From Talinum fruticosum (lineage: Eukaryota; Streptophyta; Magnoliopsida; Caryophyllales; Talinaceae): a stretch of DNA of 64,000 nucleotides. The notes below the pieces were generated by a model, which was given only the letters and a program-made list of their open reading frames with translations, had not been told where the DNA came from and did not search any database. The stretch is from the NCBI GenBank assembly GCA_021018815.1, contig JAITYX010000059.1:2852001-2916000 (forward strand), given 5' to 3'. The position numbers and the translations under genes were made by a program. Below are positions 23,748 to 36,680 of this stretch, piece after piece; within the stretch, counting starts at the first letter, position 1; each line of letters begins with the position of its first letter.

Positions 23748-25673
23748 TCCTGAATTAAGGAAACATTTATCAATCCCCTGATTGCTCAGTATAGTATGAG
23801 AAATTTAACTCCTAACTGAAGCTATTAGCCAATTACCATGTACAGAACCAGCAAAAGATGAGAAACTTCCCACAAACATTACAACCTAAAGAAGCTTGAA
23901 ACATCCAAACAAATTATGCATGACAACTACTATGACTAAATCACTGCAAAGTGGAATAGTCAAATGAGCCATAAAATACTGTTACTTGTGTCCTTAACCA
24001 TTGACAGCAGCTACAGAGCCGAACCAGTGTTTTAAGTAGATCAAGGAGTTCAAATTTCTAAACTAGAACCTGGAAAGGCAACAGGGTGGGCAGGATATGG
24101 CTATTAACCGCCTACATGATCTTTCCTGAATTCTAAGCACCATCCTAGGCAACTAAATTAATTACCAGGTCCATCCTGGCCCAATAATTGGACCTATGTT
24201 AGAGATTTCATTTCACCTCAAAGAACATGTTTTGGAGACAACACTCTGACAAGATATGGACACCAGGTAGCCACATGATCCAAGCCCTTTTAGGAAGAGA
24301 TTAATGAAACGTAAAAGGGGAGGGTGGGTCATGACAAAACAAGATAAAAGAGGGAGGCAACAGTAATAAGATGTAAGAAGGGTCGAATGTCAGGGCCATC
24401 AAGGAGGAGAATAGTGTAAATGGAAAGAAGAGGAATAAAATTAAGAGAGGGAAAACATTTGAGTCCATTGTGGCACCAGAAGCACCTGATGTCCAGATCC
24501 CCCATAAGCACAATTAGAGATTGTGAGCATGTACTAACCAAATCCATACCAAATTGATGTTGCGGAAGAAAAAGAACACAAGGGGGCGGGGGAGAAAGAC
24601 CACAAAACTTGAAATTCCTTATTATTGGGATAAGGTGAGAAGCCATGCCTTCACATATATGTAGGCACAAATAAAATAACACATATATCCTACAAAAAGA
24701 AATATGAGTTCACACGGCTAACTCACATAAGAAATTAATGCCTTTCTGTCAGAATTACTAAAGATTGATCTTTTAATTGGGGGGGTTGTTGACAATGTAT
24801 GCCTTTTTTTTCTTCTTATGTAAAAAAAGGTGTGTCTCAAGTATAACTATGCAAAGATACAACGTTATATTGGTCAGGCTCATGAATGAAGCTTTATGCC
24901 AATTTTGGCATCACAATGATTGGATAAAAATGTACCACAGCATAAGGCCATGTAATTCTAAATCACCAAAGCACATCTTCTGGGAGATACAATCTGAAAT
25001 ATGACCTGAGTCTCCAGGACTTTGTTGCACGTGTGAAATCTTGGAAAAGTGCCCCAAAAAAACAACTTCCAAGATGCACATTTGTGCAATTTCTCTTCTT
25101 TGTTTGATCCATCGAAACAAGATTGATGGATGAAATAAAATGGAAGACCGATTAATGACCATAAGCAAGCTGAAAGAAAGAAAACTAGCTATTATATAAG
25201 GAAATGGGAGAAAAGAACTAAGAAATCCTTTGTCGAACAACCATGCTCATGGCAATCCATCGCCGTGACAGACTGCTGCGAATTTAGAGGAAACAGATTT
25301 GCACCACTATCTCCTAACAGAAAATAGCGTAAATAGTGATTACTACAGCAACATTCATATTTTTTAGAAACATAGTATTGATTTCTTATTAATGAAGATT
25401 GCTTCTAATTTCTAATCTGCATGGGGAAGAGGATCCCACAAGAACATAGTTTGCGTGAAAGCTGTTACACTCTCTCCTCAATGCGTCGTGAAATATTACA
25501 GAACAATCCAACCTTTCTTCAAGGCTCTCATAATAGATTAGATCACTAAATTCACGAAATGCATTGAATGATACTGTCAAAGTAGAGGATCTTAGAATAC
25601 TAATTACACTCAATTTGAACTAGGCTCCACAAGCTTTGCCATAGTGGCAGTCAACAGCATGAACAGGGAGCGG

Positions 25674-25863
25674 ATTTAGCTGAGAATAGCAAAATAAGCG
25701 ATTTCTGATCGATGACAAGGCAAGCTAGTCCAACATCTCGCAGGCTAGAATCTCAATTGTTGATTAGTTGGAAAATGGGAATTAAACTGAGAACAGCTAA
25801 ATGGTAAATTTTGATTAATGACTAGGCAAGCTAGTCTAGGAACTAGCTGGCTAGATTCTCAAC
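25674..25863. repeat. Local duplication, about 85-bp segments
   Basis: Two segments, about 25674-25756 and 25783-25863, share CTGAGAA(T/C)AGC, AGGCAAGCTAGTC and GGCTAGA(A/T)TCTCAA in the same order. The copies are diverged. No coding signal. Confidence 0.7.
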
Positions 25864-27000
25864 AAGGAAGAAGAAGTACATCAACAGCCGAACAACTAAG
25901 TCATTAACTTAGATGAAAAAATAAATATCGATGTTGAGGTCATATTTTAAGGATAGGATGTCCAGAAACCAAGGATCCAAGCTTAATTGAGCATTTTCAG
26001 ACAATAATGTGTCATTACAAAGACGTTTCAAACAAGATGGCAATTAAAAAAGGGTATCATTCCTCTAAGATTTTGTAATTCAAGCCCAAACTAGAGATAA
26101 ATGAATGGTTAAGCAAACCTTGCAAGTTCACATCAACGACAGCAGAATACTCAAGACTTACTAGTTGATGGAGAAATTTTATTAAACTCATAAGCAGATT
26201 TCTTTTTATCAATTGATTCATAAACATCAGTATTGAGAAGACCCAACACAGAGAAATTCTAGCGCTCAGACCACTTTCTACATTTTTCAAAGAGGAACGA
26301 CCCAAATGAGTGCATAGCACAAGCATCTGTCACATCCTGAGTTCAAATTGTGATAGCTCACCCTGCATAGTGGAGAAGAGGGAAGGATGTACATGGATCC
26401 TAAACTAAACTGCTCACCCATTTAACATACCACAATTTCAGGGACACACTTTCTCCTTAAATACCATGCCTCACTTCATGCATGTTAGAAGCATAGCAGC
26501 ACAAAGGAACAGCTAAATCCCCTAAAGATTTTTTAAATCAGGTGGCACTCCAAGTTATTAACCACCTTAGCACCTTCCATGTTCCCCTAATACCACAATC
26601 CTCGTAACTACAGAGGAAAAAAATCTCCCGTTCCCATTACAAGGCATCTCATAATTCACTGGGCTCCTCAAGCAGGAGAAACTTTTCTATCATGAACTCT
26701 CTGTGACTCATTCTGAAACAATCAACAAATGAACTCCTTCCGTCATTCAAATCATAGCCCCATGACACATTTCCTCTTAATTCGCATTACTATTCAATGC
26801 AACCCTTGCAACATGGCTAAATTAAACTAAATTACTCCATCAAAGAAGCAAACCATGCTACTTTAGAACAATGCAATACCTAGATGATCTCAGAACTACA
26901 GTGAAAGCTAGCTTCCACATTTTTATCAGCATAACAGTTTTAAGTTCCTGAAAACGGGACCCAAATAAGATTGTCCTCGTACAAGATTAGCTTTTAGTCA

Positions 27001-27671
27001 TGTTGGGTTCCCTCCATAATTGGTGGGACCCACATAATGTGAATATAAAAAAAAAAAAAAAAAAGGAAGAGAGGAAGGAGGAGGAAACTTACTGCTGCCA
27101 CACCAAAAAGCAAGGGGACAAAATCCATTTAGAGTATGCTATGCCTAAGCCTAGGTGAATATTATACACCAAGATTTTCTACCTCCCAATTAATGATGTT
27201 GACAAAGTGTGTAGCCTTGGCAAAGATTTGCATGGTATGGCAGTGGAATTTGCTAGCTATCAAGTTTTATAAATAGGAGATGATTTGCTAGGTTCAAAAT
27301 CAATCCACATAAAAAGAGAGACACTTGCTAGAAAATTGGTTACTAGTTAGTGAGTGTATACCACCAACATAGGTGAAATTCCACCAAAATTAGGTGAGAT
27401 TAATTTTGTAGTCCATCCCGAGTGGGTGAGGTATTGAGTGTACCCTCTAATTTATTTAGAGAAAATATTGTTATAATCCTACTATTCATATAGTGGAAGT
27501 ATATTTTCCGACCAACGGTCCCGTGGTTTTTCCCTTCGTCTTGGAGGGATTTCCACGTAAAAATTTGTGTGTCTCCATCTATTATATTTCCATAATTTCG
27601 TAGCCCATCTTAAATTACACAAAGAGGGAAAAGGGTTTGCTTCCGCTATAACGACCCGCCTTTTCCCAACA
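27001..27671 (+). mobile_element. Solo LTR of an LTR retrotransposon (probably Ty1/copia)
   Basis: The element begins TGTTGGGTTCC and ends CCTTTTCCCAACA, so it has perfect TGTTGGG/CCCAACA terminal inverted repeats. It is flanked on both sides by AGTCA (26996-27000 and 27672-27676), an intact 5-bp target duplication. Inside are a TATAAATA box at 27268-27275 and downstream LTR-like sequence in plus orientation. At 671 bp, with no primer-binding site, polypurine tract or coding region beside it, it is a solo LTR left by recombination. Copia is favoured by size and TGTTGGG end, but the superfamily is not proven. Confidence 0.9.
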
Positions 27672-28136
27672 AGTCAAATAAAAAATAAAAAATAAAAAAA
27701 CAATGGATACATACTAGCACAAATTTAAAGGTAGTCTTGAGCCAATGACCTCATCTGCTTCAAGGGTTTTAACTAATCAATACGTTAAGATGAAGCCAGA
27801 CACACCCAAATAGCTCATTTCCAGTATCAAATTGGTGTTATCTCGGCGAATGAGGAGGTGATTCAATAAATTTGATCAGAAACAACTTATGCCAATTTCA
27901 CCACCATTTGCATTTTTCTTCTCTTTGATCACATAAAGGGCAGACCCAGCAGAAACAAAGTACCAACAATATCATAAACAAAAATCATGAATTCCCAGAT
28001 ACAGATTAAGCACATGATTCAATTCGTCAAGAAAATTCACAACTAAAGTTGAAGGTTAACCGAATTCCCAAGGAAATTAGACACCTAGGAAACACTGACA
28101 CCGAAAGAAGAGAGAGAGAAGGTATACGTACCGTAC

Positions 28137-28310
28137 CTTGAAGAAGTGGCGAGAGGCAAGAGAGAGAAAGCTGGCCAGATAAAAAGCCGTGCAGAGTTAG
28201 AGAGAGTGAGCGAGTGAAGCCGGGAGACAACGAGAAGAGCTGCAGGTGAAAGCAGTGAAGTTGATCGAAGAAGAGAGACAGGAACACACTAATTAAAATG
28301 GACTCGCTTC
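28137..28310 (-). other. Probable 5'-UTR exon of the HSP70 gene
   Basis: A pyrimidine-rich leader on the minus strand (CTCTCTCTAACTCTGC, CTTTCTCTCTCTTGCC) ends in a good donor. It follows a promoter-like cluster of TGGGCY motifs. The transcription start is a guess. A (CAGACA)n/(GA)n microsatellite sits at its upstream edge. Confidence 0.4.
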
Positions 28311-28320
28311 TAGAGCATCC

Positions 28321-28363
28321 CAGACACAGACACAGACACAGACACAGACAGAGAGAGAGAGAA
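28321..28363. repeat. (CAGACA)n plus (GA)n microsatellite
   Basis: Five 6-bp units followed by a GA tract, seen directly. It lies near the inferred transcription start of the HSP70 gene. Confidence 0.9.
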
Positions 28364-28420
28364 TTTACGGAATTCAATTTTTGCGAGAACGGTCGAGAAG
28401 CATGTAGGATCAGTGGTCTT

Positions 28421-28467
28421 TGGGCTGGATTTTACCTTTTGGGCTTTTTAAAAAATTCTATTGGGCC
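28421..28467 (-). promoter_or_regulatory. Site II (TGGGCY) promoter cluster
   Basis: Three TGGGCT/TGGGCC motifs lie at 28421, 28440 and 28462 (plus-strand orientation) within 47 bp. Such clusters mark promoters of constitutively expressed plant genes (TCP-bound site II elements). Here they lie just upstream of the inferred HSP70 leader, supporting a transcription start near 28300-28400 on the minus strand. Confidence 0.5.
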
Positions 28468-29212
28468 ACGAAATAAAAACAAGAGAAATTGAAATTTAAT
28501 GTGCCCCTAGCACCCCTTTTTTTTTTTTTTGTGGGTGGTAGAACTAGCATCTTTATTTTAAACTCCCCGAAAAATTAGCATTTAAAAATCAAAATAAAAA
28601 AATATATTCATTGATGAGTTTATGACGGTTCATCTCTCCACCGAAGTCCCAACTCCGCAATTAATTGGGAAGATCAATGATTCTAAATATAATTATAAAA
28701 TAAACATCAAGTATACACTTATACGTTGTAGAATGATCAGACGGAAGAATTCACTGAGTTTTAAGATTAAAAACTTTTACGTATACTTTCTCTATAACCT
28801 TTGCCTCTCTTGGTTTGTTAAAATCATTATAAGTTTGTTGCGAAATTCATGAGTTTAACAAGCTGAGCTTCACATAAATTCCTTTAGGCTTTTTATCTAT
28901 GTTAGATATTTCAGGAAGTGCGATATAATTTGCACCTCAATAGTTGACATAGTAAACTTGTTTACACCCCGACATGATTGGCGGTATTCCGAATACATAA
29001 ATCAAAAGCTATATATGCGTCATTAGTGGAGGAAAAGAGTCCAACAATGGGTAGCCTAGTCATGTCTAAAAGACAACCAACAATTTCCTCTCACCCCCAA
29101 ATTGGGTCCTTTTCAAGTGTCTAACCCAATTCAAAAGTTCACACTTTAAATCATCATCTACTTTCTTTCCCATAATACTGAAATCCCAAATATCCTCCAC
29201 ACACAACTTATC
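28468..29212. other. Intergenic between divergent HSP70 and chlorophyllase genes
   Basis: About 750 bp separating two divergently transcribed genes. It holds both promoters. A T-run occurs near 28518-28531. No gene seen. Confidence 0.6.
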
Positions 29213-29220
29213 CTATAAAA
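29213..29220 (+). promoter_or_regulatory. TATA box of the chlorophyllase gene
   Basis: CTATAAAA lies 102 bp upstream of the chosen ATG. A second TATA-like word (ATATAAATA) follows at 29239-29247. Confidence 0.6.
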
Positions 29221-29314
29221 GCATCACTAACTAAACACATATAAATATGGTGTGTCAACTCCAAGTCAAGAAGACACACCAAAACTGATACCTCACTTTC
29301 ACACCGTCAACAAC

Positions 29315-31779
29315 ATGTCTTCTTCTTCTACTACTTCTTCTCTCCTCTCTTCTGCCAATGTTTTTGATTTTGGGAGCTACCCCACAAGCCTCCTCTCGAT
29401 CAACGCCGATAGTAAGATTGCAGTCCCTCCTCCAAAACCGGTCTTGATTGGGACACCAACTTGTAACTCCTCCGCCTCGATTCAAGGTGGTGATTTTGAT
29501 GTTTTGGTATTGCTTCACGGCTATCTTCTTTACAATCATTTCTACTCTCAGCTTATCCATCAAATTGCTTCTCATGGATTCATTGTCGTTGCCCCTCAGG
29601 TAACAGATCCCTCGCGCCAATACCTTATTTGTTTTGGCCAACTGTTTTGTTTGCTTTTGTTTCCGTTTATTTGTTTTTCTATTGTCTGTGTTCTTTGTTT
29701 GTTTCTACTCTTTTTAAGTAGTTTGCATATTTTATATATCGGCACAAGTGACCTAAGAAAAAACCAAGAGGTTTTAATTTCAAAAATTGTGCTTTATTTT
29801 GAAGGGAAATTGTCTAAGGAACATAGTGGGAGCATATTTAGTTATTTATGCTGAAAGTTTTAGATGAAAAAGTTTTTATCATTTTTGAGTTTGTATGTTA
29901 AGTGACTCTCTCAATATCCCATATTTTTTGTTGGTATATGTGGAGTACTAATAGGGACCGAATACTTTCACATTATGGATAGTTACACGGGGACTCTTGA
30001 AATACAATTTTTAAAATGAAAATTTAAAAATTCTGGCTCTATTCATCATCATATATATTTTTTGTTGTTTATAAAAATATAACGAATCATAGGAAATGTC
30101 ATTTATAATAACTTTCATCTCGTTTTATTTATAACAGTTATAATAACTAAAAATTTCAGCTCATTTTACGTATAATAGTTAGCCATTTCATTTCATTTCA
30201 ACTCATAATAGTTATAACAGTGTAATCATCTCAACTTATTTTAGTTGTAATAGCTGATTTTAATAGCTATTTTGAACAGGTTGTAATAAGATGTTAATCG
30301 AACAGTTTAAAAATATTTATAAAATAGTATATATTTCAAAAAATATATATAATTTGGTCCCATAAAATTTAATGTCTGGTTCTGCCACGCTAGTAAATAG
30401 ACTTAAAAAACTAAAATTATTGCTCTGATGAAATAAACAAACAGTGAGTTGTCAAGGTACACAGCGACAGGTCCAATTATTTTCTGTGGAAATTTCTAAT
30501 AATAATCCATCTTTTACGTCATAAATAGACAGGGACTTTCTTGCTTAGTATCGAAGCAATTGTTATTTTTTTTTTCACACAATCTAAAATTGATGAATTT
30601 TAGTGTCAAGTGGATAAGCTAGAAGGTCCAAATCAAGATAATTCAATCAGTTGCCCTTATTTTTTACAACTTGTAGAAATTAATTTTACACAAATTATCG
30701 TCTCTTTTGGTGTGAGATGGATTTCATTAGACGTGACTATTTGAAAATTTTAATATGATTAATAATTTATATTAGAGTGAATTTTTAATTTGGGAGTATT
30801 GATCAAGAGGTGACTTATTTTAGACTACCCATAAATTAGTAGTTACTCTCTATGTATTTAAAATCATTATAAAAATTTTCGTCTCGATCTCGCAATAACT
30901 TTTAAGTGAGACGGTCTTACACAAAATTTACTATTAATTTTAAGTACTCTGTGTCATTTTCTTAACCGTTGTTAAATGCACTTTTTCACAAATTATTTTG
31001 GATTTAACCCAATATGTATTCTTACAGTGAAGAAAAAACAACTGACCCCCTGTAAAACATCCATAAGCTGGCTGACAGTATTTCTTTAATTTGGAGCAGT
31101 TGTACACCATTGCTGGACCAGATGCAAGTGATGAAATCAAAGCTACGGCTTCCATTATAGATTGGTTACCCAAAGGATTAAAGCATGTACTCCCACAAAA
31201 CATACGAGGAAACACTGATAAGATATCGATTTCAGGCCATAGTCGAGGAGGCAAGGTTGCATTTGCCCTGGCGTTGAGCAAAGTAGCCACATCCCCTTTG
31301 AAGATATCAGCCTTGATCGGCATAGACCCTGTCGATGGGATGGACAAGGGAAAGCAGACACCTCCTCCGGTGCTAACCTACAAACCGCGCTCCTTTGATC
31401 TCAAGGGCATGCCGGTTCTGGTTATTGGGTCGGGTTTGGGTGCAGTGAAGAGGAACCCCTTGTTCCCGCCCTGTGCTCCAAAGGGGTCAACCATTATGAC
31501 TTCTATGACGAGTGCCAGAACCCGGCTTGGTACTTTCTGGTCAAGGGTTATGGGCACCTTGACATGCTAGATGATGATACCAAGGGGATAAGGGGGAAGT
31601 CTACTTATTGTTTGTGCAAGAATGGGGAGTCTAGAGAGCCAATGAGGAGGTTTGTTGGAGGAGTTATTGTTGCCTTTTTGAATGCAAATTTACAAGGTGA
31701 TTATGGTCAGCTGAGTTCTATTAGAGATGCAAAAGAAAATGTACCAGTCCAATTTGATAAGGTTGACTTTCGTACTTGA
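29315..31779 (+). CDS. CLH: Chlorophyllase (chlorophyll chlorophyllido-hydrolase)
   Basis: Two exons, 29315-29599 and 31100-31779, with a 1.5-kb GT-AG intron in phase 0 between VVAPQ and LYTIAG. About 321 aa after one frame correction, the usual family length. Chlorophyllases hydrolyse the phytol ester of chlorophyll to chlorophyllide. Diagnostic segments are FDVLVLLHGYLLYNHFYSQL, HQIASHGFIVVAPQ and the lipase motif SGHSRGG with catalytic Ser near residue 143. The likely acid is in IGIDPVDG (about residue 171) and the His in VKGYGHLDML. The Ser/Thr-rich first 15 residues could be part of a targeting peptide (inference). The start is the first in-frame ATG; an upstream ATG at 29247 begins a short uORF. 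The frame breaks at G4 31483-31486. One extra G restores APKGVNHYDFYDECQNPAWY, a conserved block. The C-terminus is QFDKVDFRT. Confidence 0.93.
30100..30285. mobile_element. MITE-like repeat inside the chlorophyllase intron
   Basis: It shares ACTTATTTTAGTT(A/G)TAA, CATTTCA...CAACTCAT and TTTTAATAGC(C/T)ATTT with the element at 6427-6668 in the same order. Ends are not clearly defined. Confidence 0.4.
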
Positions 31780-34700
31780 ATCATGTAGTATAAGGAATAG
31801 AGTTGTACATGTATATCTATAATGATGATGTGAAAAATAAATCTAGAATATTGTACTTTTCATGTCAAGATACACTTTAAGATGGTAAATAAATTATGTA
31901 TGGTTTTCTGAATCTTTGTTTTTTTTTTTTTCCGACTAAAAAATGAAAAATACAAATTTTGAAACTATAACAAAACAACACAAAGGAATAAACATTATCT
32001 GATAAATCTAAATCCACTCACACTATTACTTACACAATTAACCAATACAATTATCGGCTACTTGAGTAAAACAGAACCCGCTTTTTTGTTTGAGTCTTAA
32101 GAAGCATTATTTAAGCTTATTTTTAAGCAAAATTTGAAATATTAAATCTATTCAGCAAAAAAAAAAAAAGGTTTTTCAACATGGGATATTGTCTCATAAA
32201 AGAAGCCATATAGACTTGGAAAAACTTACTCGGGATTTAAAACTTGAACTGAATGATCTACACTTGTTTCTAAATTGACGCCTAAAAGAGACCAACTGAT
32301 TTCGACCCACATTGGGAGTGACCAGGCTCATAAATAAATTGAACTTGAAATGTTGTTTGACTTGAACAAGCCATACCCAAAATGAGTCAAAGCCAATTCA
32401 AACCTTACCCGGATGAATGACCCTGTCCGAACTAAATCTAATATGAGCGAGGATTGCACCGGTTTCAATTGATTCGATTCTTACCTGAGTCACGTACCAA
32501 AACACAAGTGGGCTCATACCAAATTACATGCATATCTGTGTGAAAATTTATGAAGCTAGAGTTCCGAATAATGATTAATAAGCTTGCTTATTGGAGCAAA
32601 CAATAAGTAACTCAACCCAACCGAAGTTGAATGTTTAATGACCCAAACACAATTTAATTCAAATTAAAAACGACCCAAAGTACCTATTTGCGAGGTCTAA
32701 AATTTAAAGCTAACCTCATGTAGTCCTAGCAGAGTACCAAGAAGCACATAAAGAGATGGTCATTGGGCCATAGGAGTGAGGACAAGCTTGGGTTCCTTTC
32801 ATGACAAGGTTTAGAATTAGGAAAGATGGATGGATATAGGTGTGTGAATTTGGGTCAATAACACATGCACTAATTTCCATGTTCTGAATACAAATTGTGT
32901 GTTGTGTATATTGATTGCTGTAGATTTTCCTGTTCATGATTCATTCACCCCATTCTCAAGAAAAGTATCCGTATATTCTCCCATGCACATCTCTAATCAT
33001 TACACTTCCACCCCAATTTCAACACTTTTGCTAATATAATCAAATACTAATTTGCTAAAGCAAACCGGATGAGCAATTCATAATTAAAAGTGGAAAACTC
33101 CATTCCCTTTTCTACTGATTGGTAGACACTCTCCTCCAATACAAAGGCCACCACCACCCATATAATATTATTATTCTGCATCTTCTTAGCCTCCCGATTT
33201 CGACACGGGACTCGATTACAAAGTAGATTAGAAAACACGATTTGAACCAAATGACTCGAATTTATACCTAAAATGATATTCAAAATAATTAACTCAAAGT
33301 TAATCCGAAATTGAAACCGACTCGAATCAAACTTAATATTTTCTACTAAAGTTAATGCACTCGATATCAACCACCTAAAATTAAACCAACTCTGCTCTAA
33401 AATCGAACTAAATATTTTGATTCGAGCATGACCTGACTTAAAATTAGCTTAATTCATACGTAATACAATCGAATAATCTATTTATGAGGTTAAGTAAAAA
33501 ACAAACCCTAAAATCACAAGAAAGAACACCAAAAAAAAACTGATCGGTTAAATTGGGAGTGATTGTAGGCATGCATGAACAGCACAAGGAGTTATAGAGT
33601 GGAGCCCCATTGTCCGGTTTGGGGCTAACCAAACCCCCATCAGGCTGATGCTAACCTTACTTCATCGATGCTTTATGGGGCACAACTCCATGCCCCACTT
33701 CATCCACTATGTAAAGGACCTTATCATCAAATTACAACAAAAATAAATCCACTTATATCATTTCGTTTCATTTGCCAGATAACAAAGCATCACAAACTCA
33801 TTTATTTCTCGATCAAATAAATTTACTGGATTATTGAAAAATAAGTAAATGATAAGTTTTATTAAATTTGTATTTACAAAGGTGCTATTATATATAACAA
33901 TATTTTTTAAATTGTAATATTACGTAAATAGATTCTTAAGATTATGGGTGATCCTATTCTACTGTCTTACATTTGATTTTTTATTAATGATTTTTTTCCT
34001 TACACAACAGATATTTAGTTTGCAGTTATACAACGGTGTTCCCTCCGCAAAAAGTAAAATTAAAAAACCCTTCTTTTTTTTTTTTTGTAACTGGCAGTAA
34101 GCTTTCAATGCATCAATAGGATAAGTAAGCTACCTAAGGAAACTGAAAGTAACATACACAAAATGTTTTGAAGTGGGTCATAACCTCTAAGATATTTGTT
34201 TATGTTGTAAGATATTTTCAAGTGGGTCGTAACTCATAACCAAACCTCTAAGATATTTATTTGGGTTACAAGATATTTTCAAGTGGGTCATATAACATCT
34301 ATACATGTAATTTCTGTATAATTAATTCTTGTTTCTCCAATAGTAAAACATGAGATTATAGTAGAAGAGAATCAATTTTAATTTATTGCACATTAGGGGA
34401 TTTTTTTTTTTTTTTTTGAGTATAAAGGCCCAAAGTTTATGTAAAGTAGACAATTCAAATCAACATCACTAATTAAATTTTTGTGAAGTGTAACAACCAC
34501 ACAAAAAGTAATACATCTCATTTTATAAAAGTAAATTTAGATGTTTGAATAATTAAAAATATGTCAAATTTTAGTATATGAGGACCAAAGACTTAGCTAA
34601 TTTTTTCTATTTCTTCTATATGAGGCATTCGTAAAAGGGCGAGCTAGAGTATTAAACTTTTTCTGCACGTGCTATAGATACAGCTCTTCTCAACACAATA

Positions 34701-36647
34701 ATCTTGTTCCATTTATTTGTAAGGAGTTGTAAAGTTCGTAAGGAGTTCTAAAAGTTGCAAGAAAAAGCTGTAAGAAGTTCGTAAAATGATTGTAAAGATA
34801 GTTATAAAAAGTTGTAAGAAACTGTAAGTTAAAGGTAAATTGAACATGGGTGTAGCAAGTCTTAGATTTTGAGATATTTATATATATAGGCAGTTTTACC
34901 CTTACAAACAACTGTAGAAAAAAATAATTGGTATGAAATGAAGGGAAAGAAAAAAAGAAATCTAAAGCAGAGTCTGACATGTTATGTAATGATTAAGAAA
35001 AGCATAATAGTTAATACGGTGTGATTTGGATAATTAGAAGAGGATTAGTCTCATAACAGGCTGATGAATGGTGATTGGAAGAAGGTGATGAAGAAGAAGA
35101 AGATGATGATGATGGTGATGAGGTTGTGTGGGCTGCAATGCATGCTCACGCCATTCGTCTTTCGAAGCCAAAAGGCGATCTCAGAGAATGCCAGAGAGAG
35201 AATGTCAATTATAGTGGCCACTGCACGCTTGTTTCCTACTCCTACACCCTCTTCTTTTTCTTTTTTCTTTCTTCTCCAAATTAATGTTTTAATTTGGTTT
35301 AATTTATTACACCTTGCCCTATTCTTCGGTAATTGTCTCCCACATTCCCTTTACTTTTCCCTTTTCTCATCTCAATTATTGTAATCCTTGGGACAATTTT
35401 ACCCCCTTCATCAACTAAATTAATTAAATTCCTCACAAAGTGCATGCATGTGGTTAATAAATTCAATTTGCATACATTAACTATACTTTGACTATAGTAA
35501 GCAATGATTTTTTATTTTTTATTTTTACCTTAGTGAGAAAATTAAGATAGGCACAATTACCTTGAATCATTATTAGATTTTTAATTAGTCTTAGGGCCAA
35601 ATCAAATGATAGATACTAGTGGAGATGACAAGCATAAGACTACAAGTATCCTTTCTCATAAAAATTTTGACTATTTTATTAGCCATAATAAGGGTATTGA
35701 GTAAAATTAAATTACGATACGAAATAATCTACTAAGAAGTTAGTAGAGTGTATAATATGTATCCAAGCTATAGTTTGTCAGTTAGCAATTTTATTTCATT
35801 CTTCGAATATATTAAAAATGATATAATTTGATTACAAAAACGTAAGAATAGCATTTTCATATCTTGAATAAAAGTTGGAATTCTGCCAAAAAAACATAAT
35901 ATGTAGTGTGCTAAATAAGTATGAAATTGTGTCCTCGATTATGAATGTGTTTATATCCTGCCTGAATTGCATGCTTGAATCCCATTCTAAGTGTTGTCCA
36001 TACTCATTGCTTACATGCATGATCCTAGACAAAATGAATTATAGCCGTGGACGTCATAGGTCACTTCATATGCATGGGTATATGTAGGGTATGAAAACAA
36101 TTAAACCATAACCAACTTAATTATCAAATGCCCATTTGATTATGTTGTGCGTAATTGTACATGTTTTAGCTTAAATTTTAGTTAGTAAAAGTACGTACTA
36201 TGATGACCTTAATTTTGATTATTGCATGCATATTATATGTTTCTCCAATATAATTATTGTGGATGTTATTTTATATATTTTATGTGACGCTTGATTAATG
36301 TTGATTATATCTTATGAAATTTAATTATCTAATTACCTGTATGCTAGGTACATAGTATATACCTTCGTTACTTTAAAACCTGTGTAATTTTATGTAAGTG
36401 TAGCATTGATGAGAGTACAAATAGCATTATTATTGTTATCCGTTTATCAAACAAGATCATTTTTTTTTACTACACTCAAAAAACAAAAAGGAAATAAACA
36501 AGAGGAAGGAAAACTAATAAGAGTGTGGGAAAAGTGTGGTGAAAATGATTGCGGAATATGATCGACGAAGATTTTGGGAAACATATGAATGAATGAAGAG
36601 AGAAGCCTCCAACCCACGCGAGCAAATCATCCTTAGAAACCGCACAC

Positions 36648-36680
<33 letters not shown>

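Larger units (their letters stand above)
23750..28136 (-). other. Probable 4.4-kb 5'-UTR intron of the HSP70 gene
   Basis: On the minus strand the ATG at 23747 is preceded by a strong acceptor (TTCCTTAATTCAG then GA-ATG). A donor AAG-GTACGG lies at 28137/28136 after a pyrimidine-rich leader-like stretch. No other convincing gene lies between them. The interval contains an intact solo LTR (27001-27671) and a local duplication (25674-25863). The splice pairing is inferred; it needs RNA evidence. Confidence 0.45.

Noticed and set aside
28027..28377. Ser/Leu/Cys-rich minus-strand frame
   Set aside because: It arises from the (CAGACA)n and CT-rich leader; better explained as 5' UTR.
35064..35384. 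Lys/Met- or Glu/Asp-rich frames
   Set aside because: Generated by a GAAGAAGATGATGATG low-complexity tract; no conserved sequence beyond it.
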